From assembly GCA_002474415.1 (NCBI GenBank), contig DLQV01000102.1:1-7207 (forward strand): DNA of 7,207 nt. The letters are read 5' to 3'. The stretch comes from Lachnospiraceae bacterium UBA7598. Its GTDB lineage: Bacteria > Bacillota > Clostridia > Lachnospirales > Lachnospiraceae. Under the pieces are notes generated by a model. The model did not search any database. It was not told the DNA's origin and saw only the letters and a list, made by a program, of their open reading frames with translations. Below, one piece after another: positions 1 through 6,471 of the stretch. Each line of letters starts with the position of its first letter. The first letter of the stretch is position 1. Both the position numbers and the translations under genes were made by a program.

Positions 1-309
1 ATTCAGTTCCTCTAAAATACTATCTTTATAAACCTCCATCAGCGACTGTGGCGTATACTGCTCGGAAAGTTCATAAGACTCTATGATCTTTACCTGTATG
101 GCCCGATTCTGAAAAATCTGTTCGGTAATCGCTTTTTCAAGTTTCCATATGTTTTTTTTGAAAATAAGTCTTTTTGCACGCAAATAAATGCGAATATGAG
201 TATGTTCATGATTCGCACTTATCTTTGTCACTTCAGTTGTATCTAACAGCCCTTCGAGTTCTTCCTCTAGTTTCAGAGTCGGAAAGGTCTCACGAAATGC
301 TTTTGACAT
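1..309 (-). CDS. polC: DNA polymerase III PolC-type, N-terminal fragment (partial, cut by left edge)
   Basis: This is the first 103 codons of the replicative DNA polymerase of low-GC Gram-positive bacteria; the gene runs off the left edge. The protein begins MSKAFRETFPTLKLEEELEG and contains IRIYLRAKRLIFKKNIWKLE (about residues 44-63) and YELSEQYTPQSLMEVYKDSI (about 80-99). These match the usual layout of the PolC N-terminal domain, where a basic strand/helix segment precedes a conserved 'L..QYTP..L...YKDSI' stretch. The exonuclease, PHP and polymerase parts would lie outside the window. The ATG at 309-307 shares its A with the TGA stop of ispG (TGATG), and a GGAG nine bases upstream lies within the last ispG codons, so translation is probably coupled to ispG. 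A run of eight A on the coding strand (159-152) falls in the Lys-Lys-Asn codons. The identification rests on recalled family sequence and on the ispG neighbour, which commonly precedes polC in Clostridia. Confidence 0.88.
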   Translation of the reverse strand, partial: MSKAFRETFPTLKLEEELEGLLDTTEVTKISANHEHTHIRIYLRAKRLIFKKNIWKLEKAITEQIFQNRAIQVKIIESYELSEQYTPQSLMEVYKDSILEELN

Positions 310-1370
310 CAGTCTTCACTCCAATGTTCCAATTCATAACGCAGTGCCGGCAAAAGTTCTGCTTCCGGTACTTTTTTATAGATTTCACCATGTTTGATAA
401 TCAGTCCTTCGCCGACACCTCCGGCAATCCCGATATCGGCTTCCTTTGCCTCTCCCGGTCCGTTTACCACACATCCCATTACCGCCACTTTGATATCAAG
501 TGGAAATTCCGAAACCATCGTTTCTACCTGATTGGCAAGCCCGATCAGATCAATGCGGGTTCTTCCGCAGGTCGGACAGGAAACCACTTCCACGCCCCCT
601 TTGCGAAGTCCCAGGGTGCGAAGAATCAGTTTCGCAGATTTAATTTCTTCTAACGGGTCCCCGGTCAGAGAAACACGGATGGTATCTCCGATTCCCTGAT
701 TTAAAATCAGTCCCAGACCGATTGCAGATTTGATATTTCCACTGATCAGTGTTCCCGCCTCTGTGATTCCCACATGCAACGGATGATCCGTCTGTTTTGC
801 GATCAGCTCATGTGCTTTGACACACATCATGACATCCGAGGATTTGATACTGATGACAAGATTATCATAGCCCATATCTTCGATCAGTTTCACTTTGTCC
901 ATTGCGCTCTCCACAATTCCCTCTGCGGTCACACCATGATATTTTTCCACGAGATCCTTCTCTAAAGATCCACTGTTGACGCCCACACGGATAGGAATCT
1001 GGCGCTCTTTTGCCACATCTACAACCGCTTTTACGCGCTCACGGCTTCCAATGTTACCAGGATTGATACGAATTTTATCTGCACCATGCTCCATAGCCGC
1101 AATCGCAAGCCGGTAATCAAAATGGATATCCGCAACCAGCGGGATGGTAATCTGTTTTTTGATTTCCGTCAGAGCCGCAGCTGCCTCCTGTGTGGGAACT
1201 GCACAGCGGATAATTTCACATCCTGCTTTTGTCAGCTGCTTAATCTGTGCCACCGTTGCCGCAACATCCTCTGTTTTTGTATTTGTCATAGACTGAATCG
1301 CAATCGGATAATTTCCACCAATCCATCTGTCTCCAATCTTTACTTCCTTTGTGATATGTCTCTCCATCAT
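309..1370 (-). CDS. ispG: 4-hydroxy-3-methylbut-2-en-1-yl diphosphate synthase (flavodoxin/ferredoxin), IspG/GcpE
   Basis: IspG catalyses the next-to-last step of the MEP isoprenoid pathway, reducing MEcPP to HMBPP with a [4Fe-4S] cluster. The 353-residue protein has the short bacterial form without the insertion seen in plants. A TIM-barrel half (about 5-240) carries the N-terminal PIAIQSMTNT and the PLVADIHFDY and KIRINPGNIG segments. The C-terminal cluster domain has Cys265 and Cys268 (SCPTCGRTRIDL), Cys300 (MGCVVNGPGEA) and Glu307. Their spacing equals that of the E. coli ligands Cys270, Cys273, Cys305 and Glu312, so the enzyme looks functional. Two adjacent ATG codons open the frame: a GAGG at 1378-1375 lies 4 bases from the first and 7 from the second, so Met2 (1367) may be the true start. 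The gap to rseP is 15 bases, and the TGA stop overlaps the polC start by one base. The product would supply isoprenoid units to UppS encoded upstream. Confidence 0.97.
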   Translation of the reverse strand: MMERHITKEVKIGDRWIGGNYPIAIQSMTNTKTEDVAATVAQIKQLTKAGCEIIRCAVPTQEAAAALTEIKKQITIPLVADIHFDYRLAIAAMEHGADKIRINPGNIGSRERVKAVVDVAKERQIPIRVGVNSGSLEKDLVEKYHGVTAEGIVESAMDKVKLIEDMGYDNLVISIKSSDVMMCVKAHELIAKQTDHPLHVGITEAGTLISGNIKSAIGLGLILNQGIGDTIRVSLTGDPLEEIKSAKLILRTLGLRKGGVEVVSCPTCGRTRIDLIGLANQVETMVSEFPLDIKVAVMGCVVNGPGEAKEADIGIAGGVGEGLIIKHGEIYKKVPEAELLPALRYELEHWSED

Positions 1371-1385
1371 AACGCCTCTAGCCTC

Positions 1386-2435
1386 TTAGATAAATAGTTT
1401 TCGAATGTCATTGAACATAACAATAAACATCAGTCCAAACAGCAATACAATACCAACCAGATTCACCATACCCTCTTTGTTTGGATCAATTTTCTTTCTG
1501 CGGATTGCTTCGATGATCAAAAACAGCAAGCGGCCACCGTCAAGTGCCGGAAGCGGCAGCAGATTCATCACACCCAGATTCGCAGACAAAAGAATGGTCC
1601 AGTTGAGCATATTCAGAAGTGCGTAATAGTACCCGTCATTTTTTACCGACTGCTGATACGTATCTCCGATTGATTTTACGATACCAACCGGTCCACTCAG
1701 TTCATTTGGCGATACCTGTCGCGTTACAAGCATTTTCAGACTCTGAATGGTCGAATAAATCCAGTAGCGTACTTCGTAAAAACTGTTTTTTAAGTTTGTC
1801 AGCACATTTCCCTTCACCCTGACATTTCCCATCGTCTGAAATCCGTACAGATATCTTCCGGTTTCTTTATCCAGTTTCGGAACCAGTGTTGTCGTATGTT
1901 TCTGACCATCTCTTGCATAGGTAACTTTGATGGTTTCTCCGGAATGAAACGTTCCGTATGCAGTGATCTCTCTGCTGAAATGAACCGAAAAATGATTCAT
2001 CCGGATAATTTCGTCGCCCTCCTGCAGACCTGCTTCTTCTGCAGCATATCCTTTCATGACACCGGAAAGTACCGGCTTATCATATCCCACACAGCTCATG
2101 AGAATAAAGGCAAAAATAAAGGCAAGAATAAAGTTAAAAAAAGGTCCTGCAAATACGACGCTCATACGTCCCCATACCGGCTTTTTACCAAATGCACGAT
2201 TGTCCGTGGAATCTTCATCTTCCCCTTCCATCATGCAGGCCCCGCCAAACGGAAATGCCTTAATACAATACTTGGTTTCACCTTTCTGTATTCCACAGAT
2301 CGTTGGTCCAAGGCCAAAACAAAATTCATTCACCCGGATTCCATTTGCTTTTGCAAGCAAAAAATGTCCCAGTTCATGAAATAAAATTACAATACTAAAT
2401 ATTACAAATGCAATAAGAAATGATACAATTTTCAT
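1386..2435 (-). CDS. rseP: RIP metalloprotease RseP (site-2 protease, M50 family)
   Basis: This is a membrane-embedded zinc protease that cuts transmembrane substrates such as anti-sigma factors and leftover signal peptides; the Bacillus counterpart is RasP. In the 349-residue product the first membrane segment (about 4-30) carries HELGH (His20, Glu21, His24), the zinc-binding catalytic motif. A second hydrophobic segment (about 92-116) follows the conserved FAGPFFNF, and a single PDZ domain (about 118-190, with AGLQEGDEI) comes next. The third zinc ligand is Asp299 in NLLPLPALDGG, within a third membrane region, and a last helix spans about 323-342. One PDZ rather than two is usual for the Gram-positive form. 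The ATG has AGGTGG nine bases upstream, placed across the last codons of dxr, and the gap to dxr is six bases. A 12-base tandem repeat codes for part of the second membrane segment. The natural substrate cannot be read from this window. Confidence 0.96.
   Translation of the reverse strand: MKIVSFLIAFVIFSIVILFHELGHFLLAKANGIRVNEFCFGLGPTICGIQKGETKYCIKAFPFGGACMMEGEDEDSTDNRAFGKKPVWGRMSVVFAGPFFNFILAFIFAFILMSCVGYDKPVLSGVMKGYAAEEAGLQEGDEIIRMNHFSVHFSREITAYGTFHSGETIKVTYARDGQKHTTTLVPKLDKETGRYLYGFQTMGNVRVKGNVLTNLKNSFYEVRYWIYSTIQSLKMLVTRQVSPNELSGPVGIVKSIGDTYQQSVKNDGYYYALLNMLNWTILLSANLGVMNLLPLPALDGGRLLFLIIEAIRRKKIDPNKEGMVNLVGIVLLFGLMFIVMFNDIRKLFI
2103..2138 (-). repeat. Three tandem 12-base repeats inside rseP
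   Basis: On the plus strand the units are aataaaggcaaa (2103-2114), aataaaggcaag (2115-2126) and aataaagttaaa (2127-2138). The first two differ at one base, the third at a few. On the coding strand they give a Phe-Ile-x-Ala-like pattern (FNFILAFIFAFI) in the second membrane helix of RseP. The unit length is a multiple of three, so gain or loss of one copy would keep the frame but change the helix by four residues, about one turn. It may be only low-complexity hydrophobic coding. Confidence 0.7.
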
Positions 2436-2441
2436 TCTTTT

Positions 2442-3587
2442 TTACCACCTGCTCCCTATATATTCGTATGTTTCCTGCTCCGTCTCTAAAATCTGTTCCA
2501 GATCCGGATGCGCGATATAACAAACCTCTCCCATTGCGGCTTCAATCATCTCTGTAATTTCCAGATAAGAAATTTTTCTATCCAGAAACATCGCTACTGC
2601 CTTTTCATTTGCAGCGTTAAAAACGGTAGGAATATTTCCACCCCGTCTGGCGGCATCATATGCCAGACGAAGTCCCCGGAACGTATCCGTATCCGGACGT
2701 TCAAACGTAAGATCGCGGAGTGCAAAAAGATCCAGACGCTTTCCGGACAAATGTTTCCGCTTTGGATAATACAGCGCATACTGGATCGGCAGACGCATAT
2801 CTGGCGTTCCAAGCTGCGCAATCACTGCTCCATCTTCATATTCCACAGCAGAATGAATGACACTCTGTGGATGCACAACAACTTCAATCTGTTCGAGTTC
2901 CACACCAAACAGCCATTTTGCTTCCATAACCTCAAGCCCTTTGTTCACAAGTGTTGAAGAATCAATGGTCACCTTGTGTCCCATAGACCAGTTCGGATGC
3001 TTTAATGCATCCTCTACCTGAATGTAGCGCAGATCCTGCTTCTTTTTTCCGCGGAACGGTCCTCCGGATGCAGTAAGAAGAATTTTGCTGATCGGGTTTT
3101 CTTCATTTCCCTGCAAAGACTGGAAAATGGCGCTATGTTCACTGTCTACCGGAAGAATGGACACTCCATACTCCGCTGCAAGCGGAATAATCAGATGTCC
3201 TGCCGTAACTAAGGTTTCTTTGTTTGCCAGAGCAATCGTTTTCTTTGCCTTTATGGCTGCAATGGTCGGTCGGATTCCGAGCATGCCCACAATCGCCGTT
3301 ACCAGAATTTCCGACTCTTCATAAGTTGCAACCGCAAGTAATCCATCCATTCCTGTTTCCACAGGAATGCCCAGATCCGCCGTGCGGACCCGAAGGGAAG
3401 CTGCTGCCTCTTTGCTCCACACAGCAACAAGCTTCGGACGAAATTTCCGCATTTGTTCCTCCAGCAGACGGATATTGTTTCCACAGGCAAGTGCGGTCAC
3501 TTCAAAATCATCTGCATGTTCTTCAATCACAGAAAGTGTCTGTGTTCCAATGGACCCTGTCGATCCCAAAATTGCTATCTTTTTCAT
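2442..3587 (-). CDS. dxr: 1-deoxy-D-xylulose 5-phosphate reductoisomerase
   Basis: Dxr (IspC) converts DXP to 2-C-methyl-D-erythritol 4-phosphate with NADPH and a divalent metal, the committed step of the MEP pathway and the target of fosmidomycin. The 381-residue protein starts with the NADPH-binding loop GSTGSIG (8-14) and has the conserved LANKETLV (120-127). Metal ligands are Asp148 and Glu150 in PVDSEHSAIFQ and Glu219 in NKGLEVMEA, corresponding to Asp150, Glu152 and Glu231 of E. coli. The substrate-binding region HPQSVIHS (239-246) and the C-terminal helical domain with FNAANEKAV (323-331) are present, so the protein is full length. The ATG has GAGG six bases upstream, directly after the cdsA stop, with a ten-base gap to cdsA. 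The cotranscribed ispG encodes a later step of the same pathway, and uppS two genes upstream uses its end products. Confidence 0.98.
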   Translation of the reverse strand: MKKIAILGSTGSIGTQTLSVIEEHADDFEVTALACGNNIRLLEEQMRKFRPKLVAVWSKEAAASLRVRTADLGIPVETGMDGLLAVATYEESEILVTAIVGMLGIRPTIAAIKAKKTIALANKETLVTAGHLIIPLAAEYGVSILPVDSEHSAIFQSLQGNEENPISKILLTASGGPFRGKKKQDLRYIQVEDALKHPNWSMGHKVTIDSSTLVNKGLEVMEAKWLFGVELEQIEVVVHPQSVIHSAVEYEDGAVIAQLGTPDMRLPIQYALYYPKRKHLSGKRLDLFALRDLTFERPDTDTFRGLRLAYDAARRGGNIPTVFNAANEKAVAMFLDRKISYLEITEMIEAAMGEVCYIAHPDLEQILETEQETYEYIGSRW

Positions 3588-3597
3588 CGTTCACCTC

Positions 3598-4398
3598 TTA
3601 CAGCATATGAAGCGCCAGGAAATAAATGATTGGTGCAGTAATAATCATGCTGTCAAACCGGTCGAGAATTCCTCCATGACCGGGAATCAGCTTTCCGTAA
3701 TCCTTGATATCATAATTTCTTTTGATGGCAGAAGCTGTCAGATCCCCTACCATGGAAATCAGTCCGGCAATTGCCGCAATCACAGCAAGAATTACAATTT
3801 CTCCACGTTCCAGATGCATCGGGCTACGGAAAATAAAACAATATAAAGCGGTCAGAAGCGCAGCACCTGCCACACCTCCCACTGCACCCTCTACCGATTT
3901 TTTCGGACTGAGTTTCGGTGACATCTTGTGCTTTCCGATCAGCATTCCGACGCAATATGCACAGGTATCGCATCCCCACGAACATAAAAATACAAGAAAG
4001 GCAAGGTATAACCCTCTCTCCAGCGTACGGATCTGATATACATAAGAAAGCATGACCGCTACATAGAAGAATCCAAAAAATGCTGCCATCACCTGATCTG
4101 CATGAAATTTCGGATATGCAAATACAAATACAAACATTAACAGAATCAAAAATGCCATAAATAAAATCATAAGATCCGGCAGAAACTTCCACTGTAAATT
4201 ACAGTAATAAACGATTGCCGCCAGATATCCAACGCCTGCCAGAACGGTCTTTTCCATCTTGAACACGCGATATAATTCAAACATTCCGATACAGGAAATG
4301 GCAAGTGTTGCAAATAATAAAATTTCATGGCCTGAAATAATCAAAAACAGGGCCAGAAGCACCAGCACGATTCCGCTTAACAGTCTCGTTTTAAACAT
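3598..4398 (-). CDS. cdsA: Phosphatidate cytidylyltransferase (CDP-diacylglycerol synthase)
   Basis: CdsA joins CTP and phosphatidic acid to give CDP-diacylglycerol, the branch-point precursor of bacterial phospholipids, in the cytoplasmic membrane. The 266-residue product is strongly hydrophobic, with roughly seven or eight predicted membrane segments. Near its C-terminus (residues 223-249) it carries the whole family signature: SAIKR, then KDYGKLIPGHGG and ILDRFD, with the Asp residues that bind the metal. The upstream LSPKKSVEGAVGG motif (163-175) is also typical. I chose the ATG at 4398 because AAGGAGG (4414-4408) stands nine bases before it and MFKTRLLSG is the normal family start. A TTG at 4425 in the same frame would add nine charged residues and overlap uppS further, without a good ribosome binding site. 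Only one base separates the uppS stop from this start, so translation is probably coupled. Confidence 0.96.
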   Translation of the reverse strand: MFKTRLLSGIVLVLLALFLIISGHEILLFATLAISCIGMFELYRVFKMEKTVLAGVGYLAAIVYYCNLQWKFLPDLMILFMAFLILLMFVFVFAYPKFHADQVMAAFFGFFYVAVMLSYVYQIRTLERGLYLAFLVFLCSWGCDTCAYCVGMLIGKHKMSPKLSPKKSVEGAVGGVAGAALLTALYCFIFRSPMHLERGEIVILAVIAAIAGLISMVGDLTASAIKRNYDIKDYGKLIPGHGGILDRFDSMIITAPIIYFLALHML

Positions 4399-4399
4399 C

Positions 4400-5110
4400 C
4401 TATTCTTCCTCCTTAAGTCCGCCAAAGCGTCTGTCTCGTTTATTATACGCTTCCACAGCTAATTCCAATTCTTTTTTATGAAAATCCGGCCACGGAACAT
4501 CCGTAAAATAAAATTCACTATACGCAAGCTGCCACAGCAGATAATTGGAAAGCCGCTGCTCTCCACTTGTACGAATCAGTAAATCCGGGTCCGGAAGTTC
4601 CCTTGTATCCAGATATCCGGAAAAGGTTTTTTCATCAATTTCCTCTTCTGTAATCCTGCCGCTCTTTACATCTGCAAACATATGCTTCATAGCCCGAAGC
4701 ATCTCATCTCTGCTTCCATAGTTAATAGCAATCGTCAGATTCAGTCCCGTATTGGTTGCAGAAACCTCCTCCAATTCTCTGATTCTCTCCTGGAAATTTT
4801 CGGATAACCTGGAAATTTCTCCGATAATCCGTACCCGCATATTATTTTTATTTGCCGTACGGATACAGTTCTTTAAATAACTCTCCAGCAGTTTCATCAA
4901 TGCAGCCACTTCACTATCCGGCCGGTTCCAGTTCTCCGTGGAAAATGCATATAGCGTGAGATATTTAATTCCAAGCTCATCTGCAGCCTGACAAACCGTT
5001 TCTACGTTTTTTGCCCCAACGGTATGTCCATAATTTCGTGGCATGCCTTTACTTTTTGCCCATCTTCCATTTCCATCCAGTATAATTGCCACATGTTTTG
5101 GAATTTTCAT
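4400..5110 (-). CDS. uppS: Undecaprenyl diphosphate synthase (isoprenyl transferase, cis-prenyltransferase)
   Basis: UppS adds isopentenyl units in cis to farnesyl diphosphate, giving the C55 lipid that carries peptidoglycan and other wall polymer precursors. The 236-residue product is the normal length. It begins KIPKHVAIILDGNGRWA, where Asp12 is the catalytic Asp (Asp26 in E. coli). It then has LTLYAFSTENWNRP (51-64), NYGSRDE (130-136) and the family signature DLLIRTSGEQRLSNYLLWQL (176-195), with Arg180, Arg186 and Ser188 for diphosphate binding, and ends in the typical RDRRFGG. The usual 'IGD' after the central strand reads IGE here (Glu98), a conservative change. The ATG has AGAGG ten bases upstream. 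The 70-base gap to frr, the largest in the window, holds a terminator-like hairpin. Neighbouring dxr and ispG make the precursor of its substrates, so the grouping fits envelope lipid synthesis. A longer-chain or dehydrodolichyl-type product cannot be excluded but is less likely in a bacterium of this type. Confidence 0.97.
   Translation of the reverse strand: MKIPKHVAIILDGNGRWAKSKGMPRNYGHTVGAKNVETVCQAADELGIKYLTLYAFSTENWNRPDSEVAALMKLLESYLKNCIRTANKNNMRVRIIGEISRLSENFQERIRELEEVSATNTGLNLTIAINYGSRDEMLRAMKHMFADVKSGRITEEEIDEKTFSGYLDTRELPDPDLLIRTSGEQRLSNYLLWQLAYSEFYFTDVPWPDFHKKELELAVEAYNKRDRRFGGLKEEE
4408..4414 (-). promoter_or_regulatory. Ribosome binding site of cdsA within the 3' end of uppS
   Basis: AAGGAGG on the coding strand, nine bases before the ATG at 4398. 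It lies in the last codons of uppS (Leu-Lys-Glu-Glu) and decides the start of cdsA against the upstream TTG. Confidence 0.85.
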
Positions 5111-5139
5111 CGATCTTGTTCCTCTCTTTCCTGCAAGTG

Positions 5140-5172
5140 AAAAAGGGACATAGCCACAGGCTTATGTCCCTT
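5140..5172 (-). terminator. Rho-independent terminator or attenuator between frr and uppS
   Basis: On the plus strand the arms are aagggacata-gcc (5143-5155) and ggc-t-tatgtccctt (5159-5172), with loop aca and a single bulged t at 5162. They give a 13-base-pair stem. On the coding strand the stem is followed by a run of five T (5144-5140, two of which can pair in the stem). The opposite strand has no U-run after the stem, so the orientation matches the operon. It starts 8 bases after the frr stop, and only about 30 bases remain before uppS, too few to hold a whole separate promoter. Partial termination that lowers downstream expression is therefore more likely than a full stop. The short U-run supports this. 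Confidence 0.8.
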
Positions 5173-5180
5173 AAAACATC

Positions 5181-5735
5181 TTATACTGTAAGAATTTCCT
5201 CCGACTTGGCATCCACGGCCTTGTCAATCTGTGCAACATACTGATCGGTCAGTTTCTGGATTCCGTCTTCCAGATCCTTGATCTCGTCCTCGGAAATATC
5301 CTCCGCCTTGCCTACTTTTTTGAAATGATCCATCGCATCTCTGCGGATATTTCTCACAGCAACCTTGGCACCCTCACCCTTTTTCTTAATATCTTTTGCC
5401 AGTTCTTTTCTTCGCTCTTCCGTCAATTCCGGAAATACCAAACGAATCAGCTTTCCATCATTCGTCGGATTGATTCCTAAATCCGAGCTGAGAATGGCTT
5501 TTTCAATTTCTTTTACCATAGATGCTTCCCATGGCTGAATCTGAATCATTCTCGGCTCTGGAACACTGACGTTTGCGACACTCTGAATTGGAGACGGTGT
5601 TCCGTAATAGTCCACACGAAGTTTGTCCAACACATGTGGATTCGCACGTCCTGCACGGATTCCTGCGAACTCCTCATTTAAATTGGCAAGGGATTTCTCC
5701 ATTTTATCCTGAAAAATCTGTAATCTCTCGTCCAT
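5181..5735 (-). CDS. frr: Ribosome recycling factor
   Basis: RRF works with EF-G in the cytoplasm to split the post-termination ribosome so that subunits can be reused. The product has 184 residues, the family norm (185 in E. coli). Domain I helices lie at both ends (about 1-30 and 105-184), with FAGIRAGRANPHVLDKL (23-39) as the family hallmark. The small beta domain II (about 31-104) contains YYGTPSPIQSVANVSVPEPR and GINPTNDGKLIRL. The conserved VRNIRRDA (127-134) includes Arg132, important for function in E. coli. The start was set at 5735 because AGGAGG lies nine bases upstream and MDERLQIFQDKM is the normal N-terminus. An ATG at 5786 in the same frame lies inside pyrH and would add 17 non-family residues. 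The gap to pyrH is 13 bases and includes part of the ribosome binding site. The pyrH-frr pair is widely conserved. Confidence 0.98.
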   Translation of the reverse strand: MDERLQIFQDKMEKSLANLNEEFAGIRAGRANPHVLDKLRVDYYGTPSPIQSVANVSVPEPRMIQIQPWEASMVKEIEKAILSSDLGINPTNDGKLIRLVFPELTEERRKELAKDIKKKGEGAKVAVRNIRRDAMDHFKKVGKAEDISEDEIKDLEDGIQKLTDQYVAQIDKAVDAKSEEILTV

Positions 5736-5744
5736 ATAATATAT

Positions 5745-5750
5745 CCTCCT
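5745..5750 (-). promoter_or_regulatory. Ribosome binding site of frr overlapping the pyrH stop codon
   Basis: AGGAGG on the coding strand, nine bases before the frr ATG at 5735; its first two bases are the last two of the pyrH TAG. It favours the 184-residue frr product over the longer open frame. Confidence 0.85.
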
Positions 5751-6447
5751 AATCCACAGTAACAACAGTTCCGTTAAACTGTCCATTTACCGCGTTTACA
5801 ATGCTGTTCGTTTCACCAAGTCCGAATACATACATTGGAATATGATTCTCCATGCACATAACCGATGCTGTCAGATCAACGACTGCAAGCTTTTTATCAA
5901 TAACTTCCTGAATAGAAACCTGATCATATTTCTTAGCGGATGGATTCGTCTTCGGATCGCTGTCATATACCCCATCGATTGCCTTTGCAAGATAGATTCC
6001 ATCTGCTTCAATTTCTACTGCCCGAAGTACAGTTGCTGTATCCGTTGAAAAATACGGATGTCCTGTACCGCCTGCGAAAAATACAACCATATTATGTGCA
6101 AAATATTTATTTGCACGATCCTTGGAATATAACTTTGTAATAGAACCACATTCAAATGGGGTAAGTACAGAAGTCATCATTCCAACCGAGCGGAAAATTT
6201 CTGATACGTAAATACAATTCATAACCGTAGCAAGCATTCCAATCTGATCTGCTTTTGTACGGTCAATCGTTTCGCTGGTACGTCCTCTCCAGAAATTTCC
6301 TCCACCGATTACAATGCCAACCTGCACTCCAGCATCTACCAGCTGTTTTACCTGTTTTGCAACAACCGTAACCGTAGGCTCATCAAATCCATGATGTTTG
6401 TCACCTGCAAGTGCTTCTCCACTAAGTTTTAATAAAATACGTTTCAT
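5749..6447 (-). CDS. pyrH: UMP kinase
   Basis: PyrH phosphorylates UMP to UDP with ATP, feeding RNA, DNA and nucleotide-sugar synthesis; it is a hexameric cytoplasmic enzyme of the amino acid kinase fold. The 232-residue product shows KLSGEAL (7-13) for phosphate binding, VIGGGNFWRG (46-55) for the nucleotide, DQIGMLATVMN (67-77) for UMP binding, FAGGTGHPYFSTDTA (124-138) and DGVYDSDP (158-165) in the ATP site. All are typical of bacterial UMP kinases and distinct from glutamate-5-kinase or aspartokinase. Length is slightly below the 240 or so usual in the family, with no missing core motif. The ATG at 6447 has AGGAGA eight bases upstream. The gap to the bactofilin gene is only 24 bases, with no visible promoter or terminator, so the two are probably cotranscribed. 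Confidence 0.98.
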   Translation of the reverse strand: MKRILLKLSGEALAGDKHHGFDEPTVTVVAKQVKQLVDAGVQVGIVIGGGNFWRGRTSETIDRTKADQIGMLATVMNCIYVSEIFRSVGMMTSVLTPFECGSITKLYSKDRANKYFAHNMVVFFAGGTGHPYFSTDTATVLRAVEIEADGIYLAKAIDGVYDSDPKTNPSAKKYDQVSIQEVIDKKLAVVDLTASVMCMENHIPMYVFGLGETNSIVNAVNGQFNGTVVTVD

Positions 6448-6471
6448 CGTACCTGTCTCCTATGATTGATT

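Noticed and set aside
1896..2384. Long plus-strand open frames opposite rseP, ispG, dxr, cdsA, pyrH and the bactofilin gene (for example 1896-2384, 174-653, 3367-3846)
   Set aside because: Antisense to genes with complete conserved motifs. Their translations are Cys/His/Ser-rich without recognisable domains, as expected for shadow frames.
3824..4192. Second minus-strand open frame inside cdsA, and similar ones inside dxr (2594-2821, 3299-3490)
   Set aside because: They are in another frame within genes that carry full family signatures. No ribosome binding site or domain supports them.
4399..4425. Longer cdsA start at the TTG at 4425
   Set aside because: TTG with no good ribosome binding site, inside uppS. 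The ATG at 4398 has AAGGAGG at nine bases and gives the usual MFKTR start.
5222..5227. Perfect TTGACA on the minus strand in the end of frr, a candidate -35 box for an uppS promoter
   Set aside because: It is made by Ile-Asp-Lys codons, and the sequence 16 to 18 bases downstream (around TCGGAG) does not resemble a -10 box. The nearest TATAAG is more than 30 bases away.
5736..5786. Longer frr start at the ATG at 5786
   Set aside because: It would lie inside pyrH and add 17 residues (MDSLTELLLLWIRRIYY) not found at the RRF N-terminus. The ATG at 5735 has AGGAGG at nine bases and the family-typical start.
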